From contig NZ_BSFK01000005.1 in NCBI RefSeq assembly GCF_027922305.1, forward strand, positions 124,001 to 188,000: a stretch of DNA of 64,000 bases, read 5' to 3'. A program made the position numbers and the translations under genes. The notes below the pieces were generated by a model. That model saw nothing but the letters and a program-made list of their open reading frames with translations. It was not told where the DNA came from and searched no databases. Origin of the DNA: Methylopila jiangsuensis. GTDB taxonomy: Bacteria; Pseudomonadota; Alphaproteobacteria; Rhizobiales; Methylopilaceae. Shown here in pieces: positions 26,787-37,024 of the stretch; the first letter of the stretch is position 1; the number at the start of each line of letters is the position of its first letter.

Positions 26787-28976
26787 TTAGCCGTTCGGCC
26801 GCAGCGCGATCACTCCGAGCGGCGGCAGCGTGAGCTCCAGAGCGAAAGGTTCGCCGTGGCTCGGCGCTTCGACGGCGCGCACGGCCCCGCCGTTTCCGAC
26901 GTTCGAGCCGCCATAGAGACTGGAATCCGTGTTCACGATCTCGCTCCATTCGCCGCCCACGGGCGCGCCGATGCGATATCCGTGCCGCGGCACCGGCGTC
27001 ATGTTGGCGACCACGAGGATGGGCGCCTCGCCGTCGGCGAGCCTGAGAAAAGCGAACACCGAATTCGCCCGGTCGTCGCCCACGATCCAGCGGAAGCCTT
27101 CCGGCGCGCTGTCGAGCCGGTGCAGCGCGGGTTGCGCGGCGTAGGCGCGGTTGAGGTCGCGGATCAGGCGCTGCACGCCCGCGTGGCCGGGATCGTCCAG
27201 CGCGCGCCAGTCCACCTGCCCGTCGTGGTTCCACTCGGCGCCCTGCGCCACCTCGCCGCCCATGAACAGCAGCTTCTTTCCCGGATGGGTCCACATCAGC
27301 CCGTAGAGCGCGCGCAGGTTGGCGAGCTTCTGCCACTGGTCGCCCGGCATCTTGCCGATGAGCGAGCCCTTGCCGTGCACCACCTCGTCATGGCTCAGCG
27401 GCAGCACGAACTTCTCGGAGAAGGCGTAGACCAGACCGAAGGTGATCCCGTCATGGTTGTACTGACGGTAGATCGGATTCTGCTCCACGTAATGCAGCGT
27501 GTCGTGCATCCAGCCCATGTTCCACTTGTAGTGGAAGCCGAGGCCGCCCTCTTCGGTGGACTTCGTCACGCCGGGCCAGGCGGTGGATTCCTCCGCCACC
27601 ATGATGGCGCCGGGCGCGCGCTCGCGCACCACGGCGTTCAGGTGCTGCAGGAACTGCACCGCCTCCAGATTTTCGCGGCCGCCGTACTGGTTCGGCACCC
27701 ACTCGTCCGCCTTGCGGGAGTAGTCGCGGTAGAGCATGGACGCCACCGCGTCGACGCGCAGGCCGTCCACGTGGAAGGTCTCCAGCCAGTGCAGCGCGCT
27801 GGCGATCAGGAAGTTCTGCACCTCCCGCCGGCCGAAATTGTAGATCGCCGTGTTCCAGTCGATGTGGAAGCCTTCGCGCGGGTCGGCGTGCTCGTAGAGC
27901 GCGGTGCCGTCGAAGCGGTAGAGGCCGTGGGGGTCGGTGGGGAAATGGGCCGGCACCCAGTCCAGCACCACGCCGATCCCGGCGGCGTGGGCCGCGTCCA
28001 CGAAGCGGGCGAAATCCTCCGGCGCGCCGTAGCGGGCGGTGGGCGCGAACAGGCCGAGCGGCTGGTAGCCCCACGAGCCGCCGAACGGGTGCTCGGTGAT
28101 CGGCAGCAGCTCCAGATGGGTGAAGCCCAGATCCTTGACGTAAGGGATCAGCGTCTCGGCGGCGTAGGCCCAGTCCACCGCGCGGCCGTCCGGCGTCCTC
28201 CACGAGCCCAGATGGACCTCGTAGAAGGTGAGCGGCTTGTCTGGCGACTGCGCCGCGGCGCGGGAGTCCATCCAGCTGTCGTCGGTCCAGGCGTAGGGCT
28301 CGGGCGAGGCCACCACCGAGCCGGTGGCGGGCGCGAGCTCGAAGGCGCGGCCCACCGGGTCGGCCTTGTCCGGCAGGCGTGCGCCGTCCGGACCGATCAG
28401 CGCGAACTTGTAGCGCTCGCCCGGCCCGATGCGGGGCACGAACAGCTCCCACACCCCGGACGGCAGGCGCTGGCGCATGGGGTGACGGCGGGAGTCCCAG
28501 GCGTTGAAGTCGCCGATCACCGCCACGCGGCGGGCGTTGGGCGCCCAGACCGCGAAGCGCACGCCGGTCACGCCGTCCACGGTCGCCACATTGGCGCCGA
28601 GCGCGGAGGCGAGCTCGAAATGGCGGGATTCGCCGAAGAGATGCAGGTCGAGGTCGCCCAGCAGCAGGCCGAAGGAATAGGGGTCTTCGGTTTCCTGCGT
28701 CACGCCGCCGGGCCATGTGATGCGAAGGCGATACGGATCGACGCCGCGGGCTTCGCCCTCGAACACCCCGGTTCCGTCGATCTCCTGAAGCGTCGCGACC
28801 ACGGCGCCCGTCGCGCGGTCGACTGCCTCCACATGCTCCGCGCCCGGCAGCACGGCCCGGATCACCGGCGAGGAGCCGTCGTCGTGGCGTCCCAGCACGG
28901 CGAAGGGGTCGCCGTGGGTTCCATGGGCGAGAGCGTCAAGCGAGGCGCGGTCGAGCGTGGTGGAGGCGAGCGTCAT
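26787..28976 (-). CDS. glgB: 1,4-alpha-glucan branching enzyme GlgB
   Basis: Introduces alpha-1,6 branches into linear alpha-glucan, here probably the product of GlgE. The 729 residues are the usual long form: an N-terminal N1 domain (about 1-110), CBM48 (about 125-215, [20 protein letters not shown]), and a GH13 barrel with [31 protein letters not shown] and [19 protein letters not shown]. It ends with the GlgB-type all-beta domain. Its ATG overlaps the stop of the treS-maltokinase gene by four bases, tying branching to the GlgE pathway. Confidence 0.96.
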   Translation of the reverse strand: MTLASTTLDRASLDALAHGTHGDPFAVLGRHDDGSSPVIRAVLPGAEHVEAVDRATGAVVATLQEIDGTGVFEGEARGVDPYRLRITWPGGVTQETEDPYSFGLLLGDLDLHLFGESRHFELASALGANVATVDGVTGVRFAVWAPNARRVAVIGDFNAWDSRRHPMRQRLPSGVWELFVPRIGPGERYKFALIGPDGARLPDKADPVGRAFELAPATGSVVASPEPYAWTDDSWMDSRAAAQSPDKPLTFYEVHLGSWRTPDGRAVDWAYAAETLIPYVKDLGFTHLELLPITEHPFGGSWGYQPLGLFAPTARYGAPEDFARFVDAAHAAGIGVVLDWVPAHFPTDPHGLYRFDGTALYEHADPREGFHIDWNTAIYNFGRREVQNFLIASALHWLETFHVDGLRVDAVASMLYRDYSRKADEWVPNQYGGRENLEAVQFLQHLNAVVRERAPGAIMVAEESTAWPGVTKSTEEGGLGFHYKWNMGWMHDTLHYVEQNPIYRQYNHDGITFGLVYAFSEKFVLPLSHDEVVHGKGSLIGKMPGDQWQKLANLRALYGLMWTHPGKKLLFMGGEVAQGAEWNHDGQVDWRALDDPGHAGVQRLIRDLNRAYAAQPALHRLDSAPEGFRWIVGDDRANSVFAFLRLADGEAPILVVANMTPVPRHGYRIGAPVGGEWSEIVNTDSSLYGGSNVGNGGAVRAVEAPSHGEPFALELTLPPLGVIALRPNG

Positions 28977-31900
28977 GACGGGTCTCCTTCGGGCGCGAGG
29001 CGCTCGACGACGGCGGCGAGGCCGCCGAGCGGCACGTCGATCCAGGTGGGACGATTCGCGGCCTCGTAGCCGATTTCATAGGCCGCCTTCTCGATCAGGA
29101 ACATGTCGAGCAGGTCCGCCGACAGCGCGCCGCCGGAGGCCGCCAGCGCCTGACGATAGGCGGTGAGGAAGCTTTCGGCCGCGTCGGAGCGGAAGCGCTC
29201 CACGAAGTCGTCGCGGCGGTCGCCGGTGACGTGGGCGGAAGCCTGAACGTTCCGCCCCACCATGGCCGCGGCGTAGTCGAACGAGCGCAGAACGCCCGCC
29301 ACGTCCCGGAGCGGGCTCGCCTTGGCGCGCCGCTCCTCCAGCGGCCGGGCGGGCTCGCCCTCGAAGTCGATGAACACAACGTCGTCGCCCGCGACCAGGA
29401 TCTGGCCGAGATGCAGGTCGCCGTGGATGCGGCTGACGGTGGAGCCGACGCCGGTCTCCGCCAGCCGGCCGATGGCCGCCACGATCGCCTCCCGCCGGGA
29501 GGTGACGGCGCGGGCGCGGGCGGCGTCGGCCTCGGCGGCCCATTCAGTCCGGGCGTCGAGGGCATGGATCGCGCCGTCGAGCAGCGAAACGGCGCGCGCC
29601 TTCCAGCCCTCCACGTCGGCGGTGGAGGCCTTTGCCGGCGCGAAGGCCGGATCGTCGGACGGCCGGGCCAGCACGGCGTGCAGCTCGCCCAGCCGGGCGC
29701 CCAGCGTCGCGGCGAAGGTGGAGAACTCCTGGAAGCGGTGGTCGTCGCTCATGGCGCCGCCGCCCTGTCCGCCGAAGTCGTCCAGCGCGCGGGAGAGATG
29801 GTCCAGCGTCCAGGTCCAGGCGTCGCCCTGGTTGCGCACGTAGCCCTGGATGATGGCGAGCGTCGCCCGCTCGCCCTCGGGCGTCACGCGCGCCATCTCG
29901 CCGAGGAACGGCGCCGCGTTGGCGTAGCCTTGCGCGGTCAGGTGGCGGCCCATTTCGGCTTCAGGGTGGCGCCCCGGCGCGATCTTGCGCAGCACCTTGA
30001 TCATCATCAGATCGCCGGCGATCAGCGACGAGTTGGACTGCTCCGCCGACAGCCAGAGGATTTCGGCGTCGTCCGGCAGGGTGGGGATCTCCACGCCCTC
30101 CGCGGGCTCGAACCGGATCTCGCCGCTCGCGGTCTCGATGCGCCTGCTCTCCTTCAGCGCATTGGCGATGGCGAAGGCGAAGCTCGGCAGCGCGAAGGCG
30201 TCGGTGAGCAGATGCACCTCGCGGCCCTTGCGCACCCGGGCGAGCGCCAGCCGGCTCGGCAGCGCGGACAGGGTCTCGTCCTCCGCCACAACCGCCAGCG
30301 GCAGCAGCCAGCGGGTGGGTTCGGCCCCGCCCGTGACCTCGACCTCGATCAGGCCGATGTCCTGCCCCTGCGCGGTGAGGCGGCTCAGCGCCTTGATGCG
30401 CGGCAGGATCTGCTTCTGGTCTTTTCCTGAGAACCAGCGGCGCTTGGCGAGATAGGCCGGCAGCACCGCCGTCTCCAGCGTCTTGCGCGCCTCCGTCTGC
30501 ATGGCGTCGTCCACGCCCGCGCGCAGCACCAGCGTCTCGTAGTCGGGCAGGGGCTCCGGCGCTGGCGTGTGCCAGGCGGGGGCGGCCTGGGCGGCGGTGA
30601 GCGTGAACCAGTAGAAGCCGTAAGGCGAGAGCGTCAGCAGATAGGTGAGCTGGCCGATGGGCGGGAACACCGAGCCCGCAGTCATCTCCACCGGCACGCG
30701 GCCCTCGAACTCGGACAGGTCAAGCTCCACCGCCTGCGGGCTGCGGCCCATGTTGGCGACGCACAGGATGGTCTCGCCGTCATGCTCGCGCAGATAGGCC
30801 AGCACGCGCCGGTTCTGCGGGAACAGGAAGCGGATGGTCCCGCGGCCGAAGGCCGGGTGCTGCCGCCGGGTCGCCAGCATGCGCCGGGTCCAGTTCAGCA
30901 GCGAATGCGGGTCGCGGGCCTGCGACTCCACGTTGACGGCGAAGTAACCGTAGAGCGGGTCCATGATCGGCGGCAGCACCAGCGAGGCGAAATCCGCGCG
31001 GGAGAAGCCGCCGTTGCGGTCGATGGACCACTGCATCGGCGTGCGCACGCCGTCCCGGTCGCCCAGATGGATGTTGTCGCCCATGCCGATCTCGTCGCCG
31101 TAATAGATCACCGGCGTGCCGGGCATGGAGAGCAGCAGCGAGTTCATCAGCTCCACCCGGCGACGGTCGCGCTCCATCAGCGGCGCGAGCCGGCGGCGGA
31201 TGCCGAGATTGATGCGCGCCCGCCGGTCGGCGGCGTAGGTGGACCACAGGTAGTCGCGCTCCTTGTCGGTCACCATCTCGAGCGTCAGCTCGTCATGGTT
31301 GCGCAGGAAAATCGCCCACTGGCAGTTGTCCGGGATGGCCGGCGTCTGCCGCATGATGTCGGTGATCGGGAAGCGGTCCTCCTTGGCGATCGCCATGTAC
31401 ATGCGCGGCATCAAGGGGAAGTGGAACGCCATGTGGCATTCGTCGCCCTCGCCGAAATAGTCCTTGGTGTCCTCCGGCCACATGTTGGCCTCGGCCAGCA
31501 GGAAGCGGTCGGGATAGGTGCGGTCCATCTCGGCGCGGATCTCGCGCAGGATGCCGTGGGTCTCGGGCAGGTTCTCGTTCGAGGTGCCGTCGCGCTCGAT
31601 CAGATAGGGCACCGCGTCGAGCCGCAGCCCGTCGATGCCGAGATCAAGCCAGAACTTCATCACGTCGAAGACTTCCCGCAGGACTTCCGGGTTGTCGAAG
31701 TTCAGGTCCGGCTGGTGGCTGTAGAACCGGTGCCAGAAGTACTGGCCGGCCACCGGATCCCAGGTCCAGTTGGAGCGCTCGGTGTCGAGGAAGATGATGC
31801 GCGTGCCGGAATAGAGCGTGTCGTCGTCCGACCAGACGTAGAAGTTCCGCTCCGGCGAGCCCTTGGGCGCGTTGCGGGCGCGCTGGAACCACGGGTGCTG

Positions 31901-32284
31901 GTCGGAGGTGTGGTTGATGACCAGCTCCGACACCACCTTGAGGCCGCGCTTGTGCGCCTCCTCGATGAAGCGGCGCACGTCCTCGAGCGTGCCGTAGTCT
32001 GGCGAGACGTCCTTGTATTCGGCGATGTCGTAGCCGTCGTCGAGCCGGGGGCTCGGGTAGAACGGCAGCAGCCAGACGACGGTGACGCCGAGATCGGAAA
32101 TGTAGTCGAGCTTGGACAGCAGGCCGCCGAAGTCGCCGATGCCGTCGCCGTTGGAGTCCGCGAACGACTTCACGTGCAACTGGTAGATGATGGCGTCCTT
32201 GTACCACTGCGGATCGACGCCGTCGCGGGACACCACGGTCCCGGCCGGCGCGGCGGTGTCGATGTTGGGCGAAGGAGCGTTCAT
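28973..32284 (-). CDS. treS: Trehalose synthase/maltokinase fusion (TreS-Pep2)
   Basis: A two-enzyme fusion of 1103 residues. The N-terminal half (about 1-560) is a GH13 trehalose synthase interconverting trehalose and maltose, with [30 protein letters not shown] and [15 protein letters not shown]. The C-terminal half (about 620-1100) is a maltokinase making maltose 1-phosphate with ATP, with the kinase-like motif [19 protein letters not shown] followed by [15 protein letters not shown]. The fused enzymes feed GlgE, encoded immediately upstream. The start is the ATG giving [15 protein letters not shown], which overlaps the glgE stop by one base (TGATG); an earlier ATG lies within glgE. Confidence 0.96.
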   Translation of the reverse strand: MNAPSPNIDTAAPAGTVVSRDGVDPQWYKDAIIYQLHVKSFADSNGDGIGDFGGLLSKLDYISDLGVTVVWLLPFYPSPRLDDGYDIAEYKDVSPDYGTLEDVRRFIEEAHKRGLKVVSELVINHTSDQHPWFQRARNAPKGSPERNFYVWSDDDTLYSGTRIIFLDTERSNWTWDPVAGQYFWHRFYSHQPDLNFDNPEVLREVFDVMKFWLDLGIDGLRLDAVPYLIERDGTSNENLPETHGILREIRAEMDRTYPDRFLLAEANMWPEDTKDYFGEGDECHMAFHFPLMPRMYMAIAKEDRFPITDIMRQTPAIPDNCQWAIFLRNHDELTLEMVTDKERDYLWSTYAADRRARINLGIRRRLAPLMERDRRRVELMNSLLLSMPGTPVIYYGDEIGMGDNIHLGDRDGVRTPMQWSIDRNGGFSRADFASLVLPPIMDPLYGYFAVNVESQARDPHSLLNWTRRMLATRRQHPAFGRGTIRFLFPQNRRVLAYLREHDGETILCVANMGRSPQAVELDLSEFEGRVPVEMTAGSVFPPIGQLTYLLTLSPYGFYWFTLTAAQAAPAWHTPAPEPLPDYETLVLRAGVDDAMQTEARKTLETAVLPAYLAKRRWFSGKDQKQILPRIKALSRLTAQGQDIGLIEVEVTGGAEPTRWLLPLAVVAEDETLSALPSRLALARVRKGREVHLLTDAFALPSFAFAIANALKESRRIETASGEIRFEPAEGVEIPTLPDDAEILWLSAEQSNSSLIAGDLMMIKVLRKIAPGRHPEAEMGRHLTAQGYANAAPFLGEMARVTPEGERATLAIIQGYVRNQGDAWTWTLDHLSRALDDFGGQGGGAMSDDHRFQEFSTFAATLGARLGELHAVLARPSDDPAFAPAKASTADVEGWKARAVSLLDGAIHALDARTEWAAEADAARARAVTSRREAIVAAIGRLAETGVGSTVSRIHGDLHLGQILVAGDDVVFIDFEGEPARPLEERRAKASPLRDVAGVLRSFDYAAAMVGRNVQASAHVTGDRRDDFVERFRSDAAESFLTAYRQALAASGGALSADLLDMFLIEKAAYEIGYEAANRPTWIDVPLGGLAAVVERLAPEGDPS

Positions 32285-34284
32285 CAGGCTTCTCCCGAGA
32301 CTCTGGTCAGACGCCACACGTGGAACGGCAGGTCGTTCGGATCGAGATGGATCCACTGGGTCTTGCCGGTGAGCGTGAATCGGTTGCCGCGCATGAGGTC
32401 CTCGACCGCGATCGTCTCATGGTCGCCGAGCCCGAACTCCCACAGCGGGACCTCGTAAAGAGCGTCCTTCACGGCGTGCGGATCGAGATTGACGAAGACG
32501 AGCGCCATGTCCTCGATCCGGCCGGAGCCGTCTTCGGCGAAACGCGGCTTGCCGTAATAGAGAACGTGGTCGTCGAAGGCGTTGTAGAAACGGACGCCCA
32601 GATGGGTCTGGAGCGCGGGGTTCTCCTTCCGGATGCGGTTCAGCCGCGTGATCTCCGGAATGATGTTGCCCGGCTGCGCCCAGTTGCGGATGCGGATCTC
32701 GTACTTCTCGCTGTCGAGATACTCTTCCTTGCCGGGCAGGGCGGCGCTCTCGCACAGCTCGAAGCCGTTGTACATGCCCCACAGGCCCGACAGCGTTGTG
32801 GCGAGCGCCGCGCGGATCAGAAAGCCGGCGCGCCCCGAAGTCTGCAGGAAATACGGGTTGATGTCCGGCGTGTTGACGAAGAAGTGCGGCCGGAAGAAGT
32901 TCTTCGGCGCGGTGGTCGTCAGCTCCGTCAGATAATCGGCGATCTCGGACTTGTGGTTGCGCCAGGTGAAGTAGGTGTAGGACTGGCCGTAGCCCACCTT
33001 CGCCAGTCGATACATCACCTTGGGCCGGGTGAAGGCCTCCGACAGGAAGATGGCGCCGGGGTGCTTCGCCTTCACCTCCGCGATCATCCACTCCCAGAAC
33101 GGCAGCGGCTTGGTGTGGGGGTTGTCGACGCGGAACGTGGTCACGCCCTCCGACGCCCAGAACAGCACCACGTCCCGCAGCGCCTCCCACAGCCCGGGAA
33201 CCGCGTCCGGGCCGTAGAAGTCCACATTGACGATGTCCTGGTACTTCTTGGGCGGGTTCTCGGCGTATTTCATGGAGCCGTCGGGCCGCCACTTGAACCA
33301 GCCCGGATGGTCCTTCAGCCACGGGTGGTCCGGCGAGCACTGGATGGCGAAATCGAGCGCCAGCTCCAGCCCATGCTCCTTGGCGGCGGCGACAAGGGCG
33401 CGGAAGTCCTCCAGCGTCCCCAGCTCCGGGTGCAGCGCGTCATGGCCGCCGTCCGCCGAGCCGATGGCGTAAGGCGAGCCCACGTCGTCCGGGCCGGGGG
33501 TGAGCGTGTTGTTGCGGCCCTTGCGGTTGGCCGCCCCGATCGGGTGGATCGGCGGGAAATAGAGCACGTCGAAGCCCATGTCGCGGATCATGGGCAGGCG
33601 GCGGATCACGTCCCGGAACGTGCCGTGGCGGGTGGGATCGCCGCTTTCCGAGCGCGGAAACAGCTCGTACCAGCTTGCGAACTCCGCCTGCACGCGGTCG
33701 ACGGTGACGCCGTAGGGCCATGTGCGGGTGGCGAAGGCCCGGTGCTCGGCGGCGTCCACGGCGGCGCGGGTCTCGGGCGCCAGCAGCTCCGCCACCCGCG
33801 CGCCCACGTCCGGTTCCGCCCGCAGCCGCAGCACGATGTCGGTCAGCGCCCGCGCGACGCTTGCGGGCGCGGAGGCCGCGATCTGCTCCAGCAGCGTCAG
33901 GCCCTCCTCGGTCTCCAGCCGCACGTCGAGCCCCGCCTCGCGCTTCTTGGTCAGGTCCCGGCGGAAGGTGCCGAAATCGTCCCACCACGCCTCCACCACG
34001 AACTCGTGCGCGCCCACGGTCTCCGGGGTGAAGCCGCCCCGCCAGCGGTCGTTGACGAGCTCCGCCAGCGGCTCGCGCCGCCAAGCGCCGCCAAGCGGCC
34101 GCCACAGCACGGAGGCGCCCAGGACCTCGTGGCCGTCGGCGAACACATCGGCCTCGACGACCACCCTGCGGCCCACTACCGTCTTCACAGGAAAGCGGCC
34201 GCCATCCACGCTCGGGCTCACCGCCTCGATGGCGATGCGCGGGCTGTCGGCGGCCTTGACGGCGTCGGGGGAGGGGATGGTCAT
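32284..34284 (-). CDS. glgE: Alpha-1,4-glucan:maltose-1-phosphate maltosyltransferase GlgE
   Basis: Extends alpha-1,4-glucan with maltosyl units from maltose 1-phosphate, releasing phosphate. The 666-residue GH13_3 enzyme has the family opening VSPSVDGGRFPVKTVVGR, an N-terminal beta domain, a helical insert, and a barrel with TTFRVDNPHTKPLPFW (nucleophile), IFLSEAFTRPKVMYRL (acid) and FFVNTPDINPYFLQTSGR. The ATG at 34284 is preceded by GAGGAGAGAG, a strong ribosome site. It is the first gene of the seven-gene minus-strand block, and its promoter should lie in the 139-base gap facing the DUF2934 gene. Confidence 0.96.
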   Translation of the reverse strand: MTIPSPDAVKAADSPRIAIEAVSPSVDGGRFPVKTVVGRRVVVEADVFADGHEVLGASVLWRPLGGAWRREPLAELVNDRWRGGFTPETVGAHEFVVEAWWDDFGTFRRDLTKKREAGLDVRLETEEGLTLLEQIAASAPASVARALTDIVLRLRAEPDVGARVAELLAPETRAAVDAAEHRAFATRTWPYGVTVDRVQAEFASWYELFPRSESGDPTRHGTFRDVIRRLPMIRDMGFDVLYFPPIHPIGAANRKGRNNTLTPGPDDVGSPYAIGSADGGHDALHPELGTLEDFRALVAAAKEHGLELALDFAIQCSPDHPWLKDHPGWFKWRPDGSMKYAENPPKKYQDIVNVDFYGPDAVPGLWEALRDVVLFWASEGVTTFRVDNPHTKPLPFWEWMIAEVKAKHPGAIFLSEAFTRPKVMYRLAKVGYGQSYTYFTWRNHKSEIADYLTELTTTAPKNFFRPHFFVNTPDINPYFLQTSGRAGFLIRAALATTLSGLWGMYNGFELCESAALPGKEEYLDSEKYEIRIRNWAQPGNIIPEITRLNRIRKENPALQTHLGVRFYNAFDDHVLYYGKPRFAEDGSGRIEDMALVFVNLDPHAVKDALYEVPLWEFGLGDHETIAVEDLMRGNRFTLTGKTQWIHLDPNDLPFHVWRLTRVSGEA

Positions 34285-34423
34285 GCGTCTCTCTCCTCGG
34301 CGGGCGTTTTGGTGGCTTGGAAAGGACGGCGCGTCGCGCAGGCGACGCCCCGCATTGGTGAGCATAGGTCGGTCGGCGCCGCCGTCCGACAACCCCGAAC
34401 CCCCGCGATTAGGGAGGCGTTGC

Positions 34424-34708
34424 ATGAGCGACCGGGACGTTCACATCCGCGATCTCGCCTACAGAATCTGGGAAGAGGCCGGCCGTCCCCATGGCGAGGA
34501 CGAGCGGCACTGGGAGGAGGCGCAGCGGCGCTACGCCGCGGCGGCGCCGGCGGCCGCGTCCGACGAGGAGGCGGAGCGGGCGCGAAAGGAGGCGAGCCGC
34601 GCGCGCAAACGCGCCAGGCTTGCGGCCGAGCAGGCCAAAGCCGCCGCGGAAGCGACGCCCCAACCGGCCCCGAAGCCCAAGAAAAAGAAGGCCAGGTCGC
34701 CGGCCTGA
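34424..34708 (+). CDS. DUF2934 family protein
   Basis: 94 residues: an N-terminal DUF2934 module (about 5-35, IRDLAYRIWEEAGRPHGEDE) followed by a long Ala/Arg/Glu/Lys helix and a basic tail ending KPKKKKARSPA. The function of the family is unknown. In proteobacteria such genes often sit beside glycogen or trehalose genes, and here it is between divergent glgE and a second glgX. The start is set by AGGGAGG seven bases before the ATG. The basic tail could bind nucleic acid or polyanions; that is speculation from charge. Confidence 0.85.
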   Translation: MSDRDVHIRDLAYRIWEEAGRPHGEDERHWEEAQRRYAAAAPAAASDEEAERARKEASRARKRARLAAEQAKAAAEATPQPAPKPKKKKARSPA

Positions 34709-34755
34709 CGGAGGCGTGGTTCTTTCGCGATCGCGAAATGAACATGTGACCATCC

Positions 34756-34780
34756 GGAACGCGCGCGCGTCGCAGCCGTT
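34756..34780 (+). promoter_or_regulatory. EcfG-type general-stress promoter before the second glgX
   Basis: GGAAC at 34756-34760, 16 bases, CGTT at 34777-34780: a full match to the EcfG pattern. Transcription would start near 34787, about 63 bases before the chosen glgX start. It lies in the gap after the DUF2934 gene. Confidence 0.65.
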
Positions 34781-34849
34781 GTTGTCCCCGTGACGGGACA
34801 GGAGCGGGCGACGCGTCGCCCGCCGAACACGGGCGAGGCGAGCGATCTC

Positions 34850-36910
34850 ATGAGCGACATCAAGAGCGGCCGTCGGATCGAAGCGGGGCGGCCGACCATC
34901 CTTGGCGCGACGCCGGACGGCGACGGCGTCAACTTCGCCCTGTTCTCGGCTTACGCCGACCGGGTGCAGCTCTGCCTGTTCGACGAGGGAAACAACGAGG
35001 TCGAGCGCATCGACCTGCCCGAATACACCGACGAGGTGTGGCACGGCTATGTGCCCGGCCTGAAGCCGGGCCAGCGCTACGGCTACCGCGTCCATGGCCC
35101 CTACCGGCCGGAGGAGGGGCACCGCTTCAACCCGAACAAGCTGCTCGTCGATCCCTACGCCCGCTCGATCCTGGGCGCGGTGGACTGGAATCCGGCGGTG
35201 TTCGGCTACGATCTCGAGTCCGACGACAAGGACCTGTCCTTCAGCGAACTGGACAGCGCCCCGTTCATGCCGAAATGCGAGGTGGTGGATTCCGGCTTCG
35301 ACTGGTCCGGCGACCAGAAGCCCAACGTGTCGTGGGACCGCACGGTGTTCTACGAGACCCATGTGCGCGGCTACACCATGCTGCACCCGGCGGTTCCCGA
35401 AGACGTCCGCGGCACCTTCGACGGACTGACGCAGAAGGACGTGATCGCCCACATCAAGGCGCTGGGCGTCACCTCGGTGGAGCTGCTGCCGATCCATTAC
35501 TTCCTGGACGACGACTACCTGCTCGCCAAGGACCTCAAGAACTTCTGGGGCTACAACACGCTCGGCTTCTTCGCGCCCATGGGCCGCTACATGGGCAAGG
35601 CCGGGCTCGCCAGCTTCAAGCACATGGTGCGCGCCTTCCACGACGCCGGCCTCGAGGTCATCCTCGACGTGGTCTACAACCACACGGCGGAAGGCAACGA
35701 GCTGGGCTCGACGCTCAGCTTCAAGGGCATCGACAACCTGTCCTACTATCGCACCCTGCCGGACAACCACCGCTACTACATCAACGACACCGGCACCGGG
35801 AACACGGTGAACACCAGCCATCCGCGCGTGCTGCAGATGGTGACGGATTCGCTGCGCTACTGGGTCGAGGAATGCCATGTGGACGGCTTCCGCTTCGACC
35901 TCGGCACCATTCTCGGCCGCGAGCCGGAGGGCTTCGACCAGCGCGGCGGCTTCTTCGACGCGGTGGGCCAGGACCCGGTGCTGCGCGGGGTCAAGCTGGT
36001 GGGCGAGCCGTGGGACATCGGCCCCGGCGGCTACCAGGTCGGCGGCTTCCCGCCCGGCTGGGCGGAGTGGAACGACAAGTATCGCGACCAGGTGCGCGAC
36101 TACTGGAAGCAGGGCGCCGGGCATCTCGGCGATTTCGCCGCCCGCGTCACCGGGTCGGGCGACGTCTACGACCAGCGCGGCCGCCGGCCGTGGGCTGGCG
36201 TCAACTTCATCACCGCCCATGACGGCTTCACGCTGAACGATCTCGTCTCCTACAACGAGAAGCACAACGAGGCCAACGGCGAGGACAACAAGGACGGCCA
36301 TTCCGACAACCGCAGCTTCAACTACGGCGTCGAGGGCGAGACCGACGACGAGGGCGTGACCGCCGTGCGCGAGCGCCAGAAGCGCAACCTGATGGCGACG
36401 CTGCTGCTGTCCCACGGCACGCCCATGATCCTGGCCGGCGACGAGTTCGGCCGCACGCAAGGGGGCAACAACAACGGCTACTGCCAGGACAGCGAAATCT
36501 CCTGGGTGCATTGGGAGCTGGACGATCAGGACCAGATCCTGCTCGACTTCACCAAGCGGCTGCTGAAGCTGCGGGCCGAAAAGCCGATCCTGCGCCGGGC
36601 GAGCTTCCGTGACGGCATGGGCGTCGCCTGGATCAACCCGGTCGGCGGCGAGCAGACGCCGGAGCAGTGGGCCGACGAGGGCGCCGACTGCATCGGCCTG
36701 CATCTCACCACCGCGGACGGCGAGGAGGCGATCCTGATCTTCAACAGCCACGACGGGCCTGTGCCTTTCGTGCTGCCGGAGCGCGAGGGCGGCAAGCCCT
36801 GGACCGTGACGCTCGACACCGAGCGCCCGGCGGACGAGAACGCCCGCGAGGCGCCGGGCGGCGCCGAGCCGCTGGAGGTTCAGGGGCGGTCGCTGCTGCT
36901 GCTCACCTGA
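34850..36910 (+). CDS. glgX: Glycogen debranching enzyme GlgX (second copy)
   Basis: Isoamylase-type debranching enzyme, 686 residues: CBM48 domain (about 10-105) then a GH13 barrel with VDGFRFDLGTILGREPEGF, KLVGEPWDIGPGGYQV and FITAHDGFTLNDLVSYNEKH. It differs from the copy at 24539 throughout and is on the opposite strand, so it is a diverged paralogue and not a recent duplication. I start at the ATG giving MSDIKSGRRIEAGRPTILG. A GTG 60 bases upstream would fall only three bases after the likely transcript start of the EcfG-type promoter. A strong terminator follows the gene, so it is probably transcribed alone under stress. Confidence 0.95.
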   Translation: MSDIKSGRRIEAGRPTILGATPDGDGVNFALFSAYADRVQLCLFDEGNNEVERIDLPEYTDEVWHGYVPGLKPGQRYGYRVHGPYRPEEGHRFNPNKLLVDPYARSILGAVDWNPAVFGYDLESDDKDLSFSELDSAPFMPKCEVVDSGFDWSGDQKPNVSWDRTVFYETHVRGYTMLHPAVPEDVRGTFDGLTQKDVIAHIKALGVTSVELLPIHYFLDDDYLLAKDLKNFWGYNTLGFFAPMGRYMGKAGLASFKHMVRAFHDAGLEVILDVVYNHTAEGNELGSTLSFKGIDNLSYYRTLPDNHRYYINDTGTGNTVNTSHPRVLQMVTDSLRYWVEECHVDGFRFDLGTILGREPEGFDQRGGFFDAVGQDPVLRGVKLVGEPWDIGPGGYQVGGFPPGWAEWNDKYRDQVRDYWKQGAGHLGDFAARVTGSGDVYDQRGRRPWAGVNFITAHDGFTLNDLVSYNEKHNEANGEDNKDGHSDNRSFNYGVEGETDDEGVTAVRERQKRNLMATLLLSHGTPMILAGDEFGRTQGGNNNGYCQDSEISWVHWELDDQDQILLDFTKRLLKLRAEKPILRRASFRDGMGVAWINPVGGEQTPEQWADEGADCIGLHLTTADGEEAILIFNSHDGPVPFVLPEREGGKPWTVTLDTERPADENAREAPGGAEPLEVQGRSLLLLT

Positions 36911-36947
36911 AGCCCCAATTGCGACGCATCCCGAGCTTAAGGCCTTG

Positions 36948-36980
36948 CGACGGTCGCGCTTCCCCGCGCGGCCGTCGTTT
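36948..36980 (+). terminator. Rho-independent terminator of the second glgX
   Basis: Stem CGACGGTCGCGC (36948-36959) with GCGCGGCCGTCG (36966-36977), 12 pairs including one G-T, a six-base loop TTCCCC, then TTT. It lies 37 bases after the glgX stop. Confidence 0.75.
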
Positions 36981-37024
36981 CGTGTTACGACCGCCTTCGC
37001 TGTCAGCCGCCGGACCCGCCGCCC

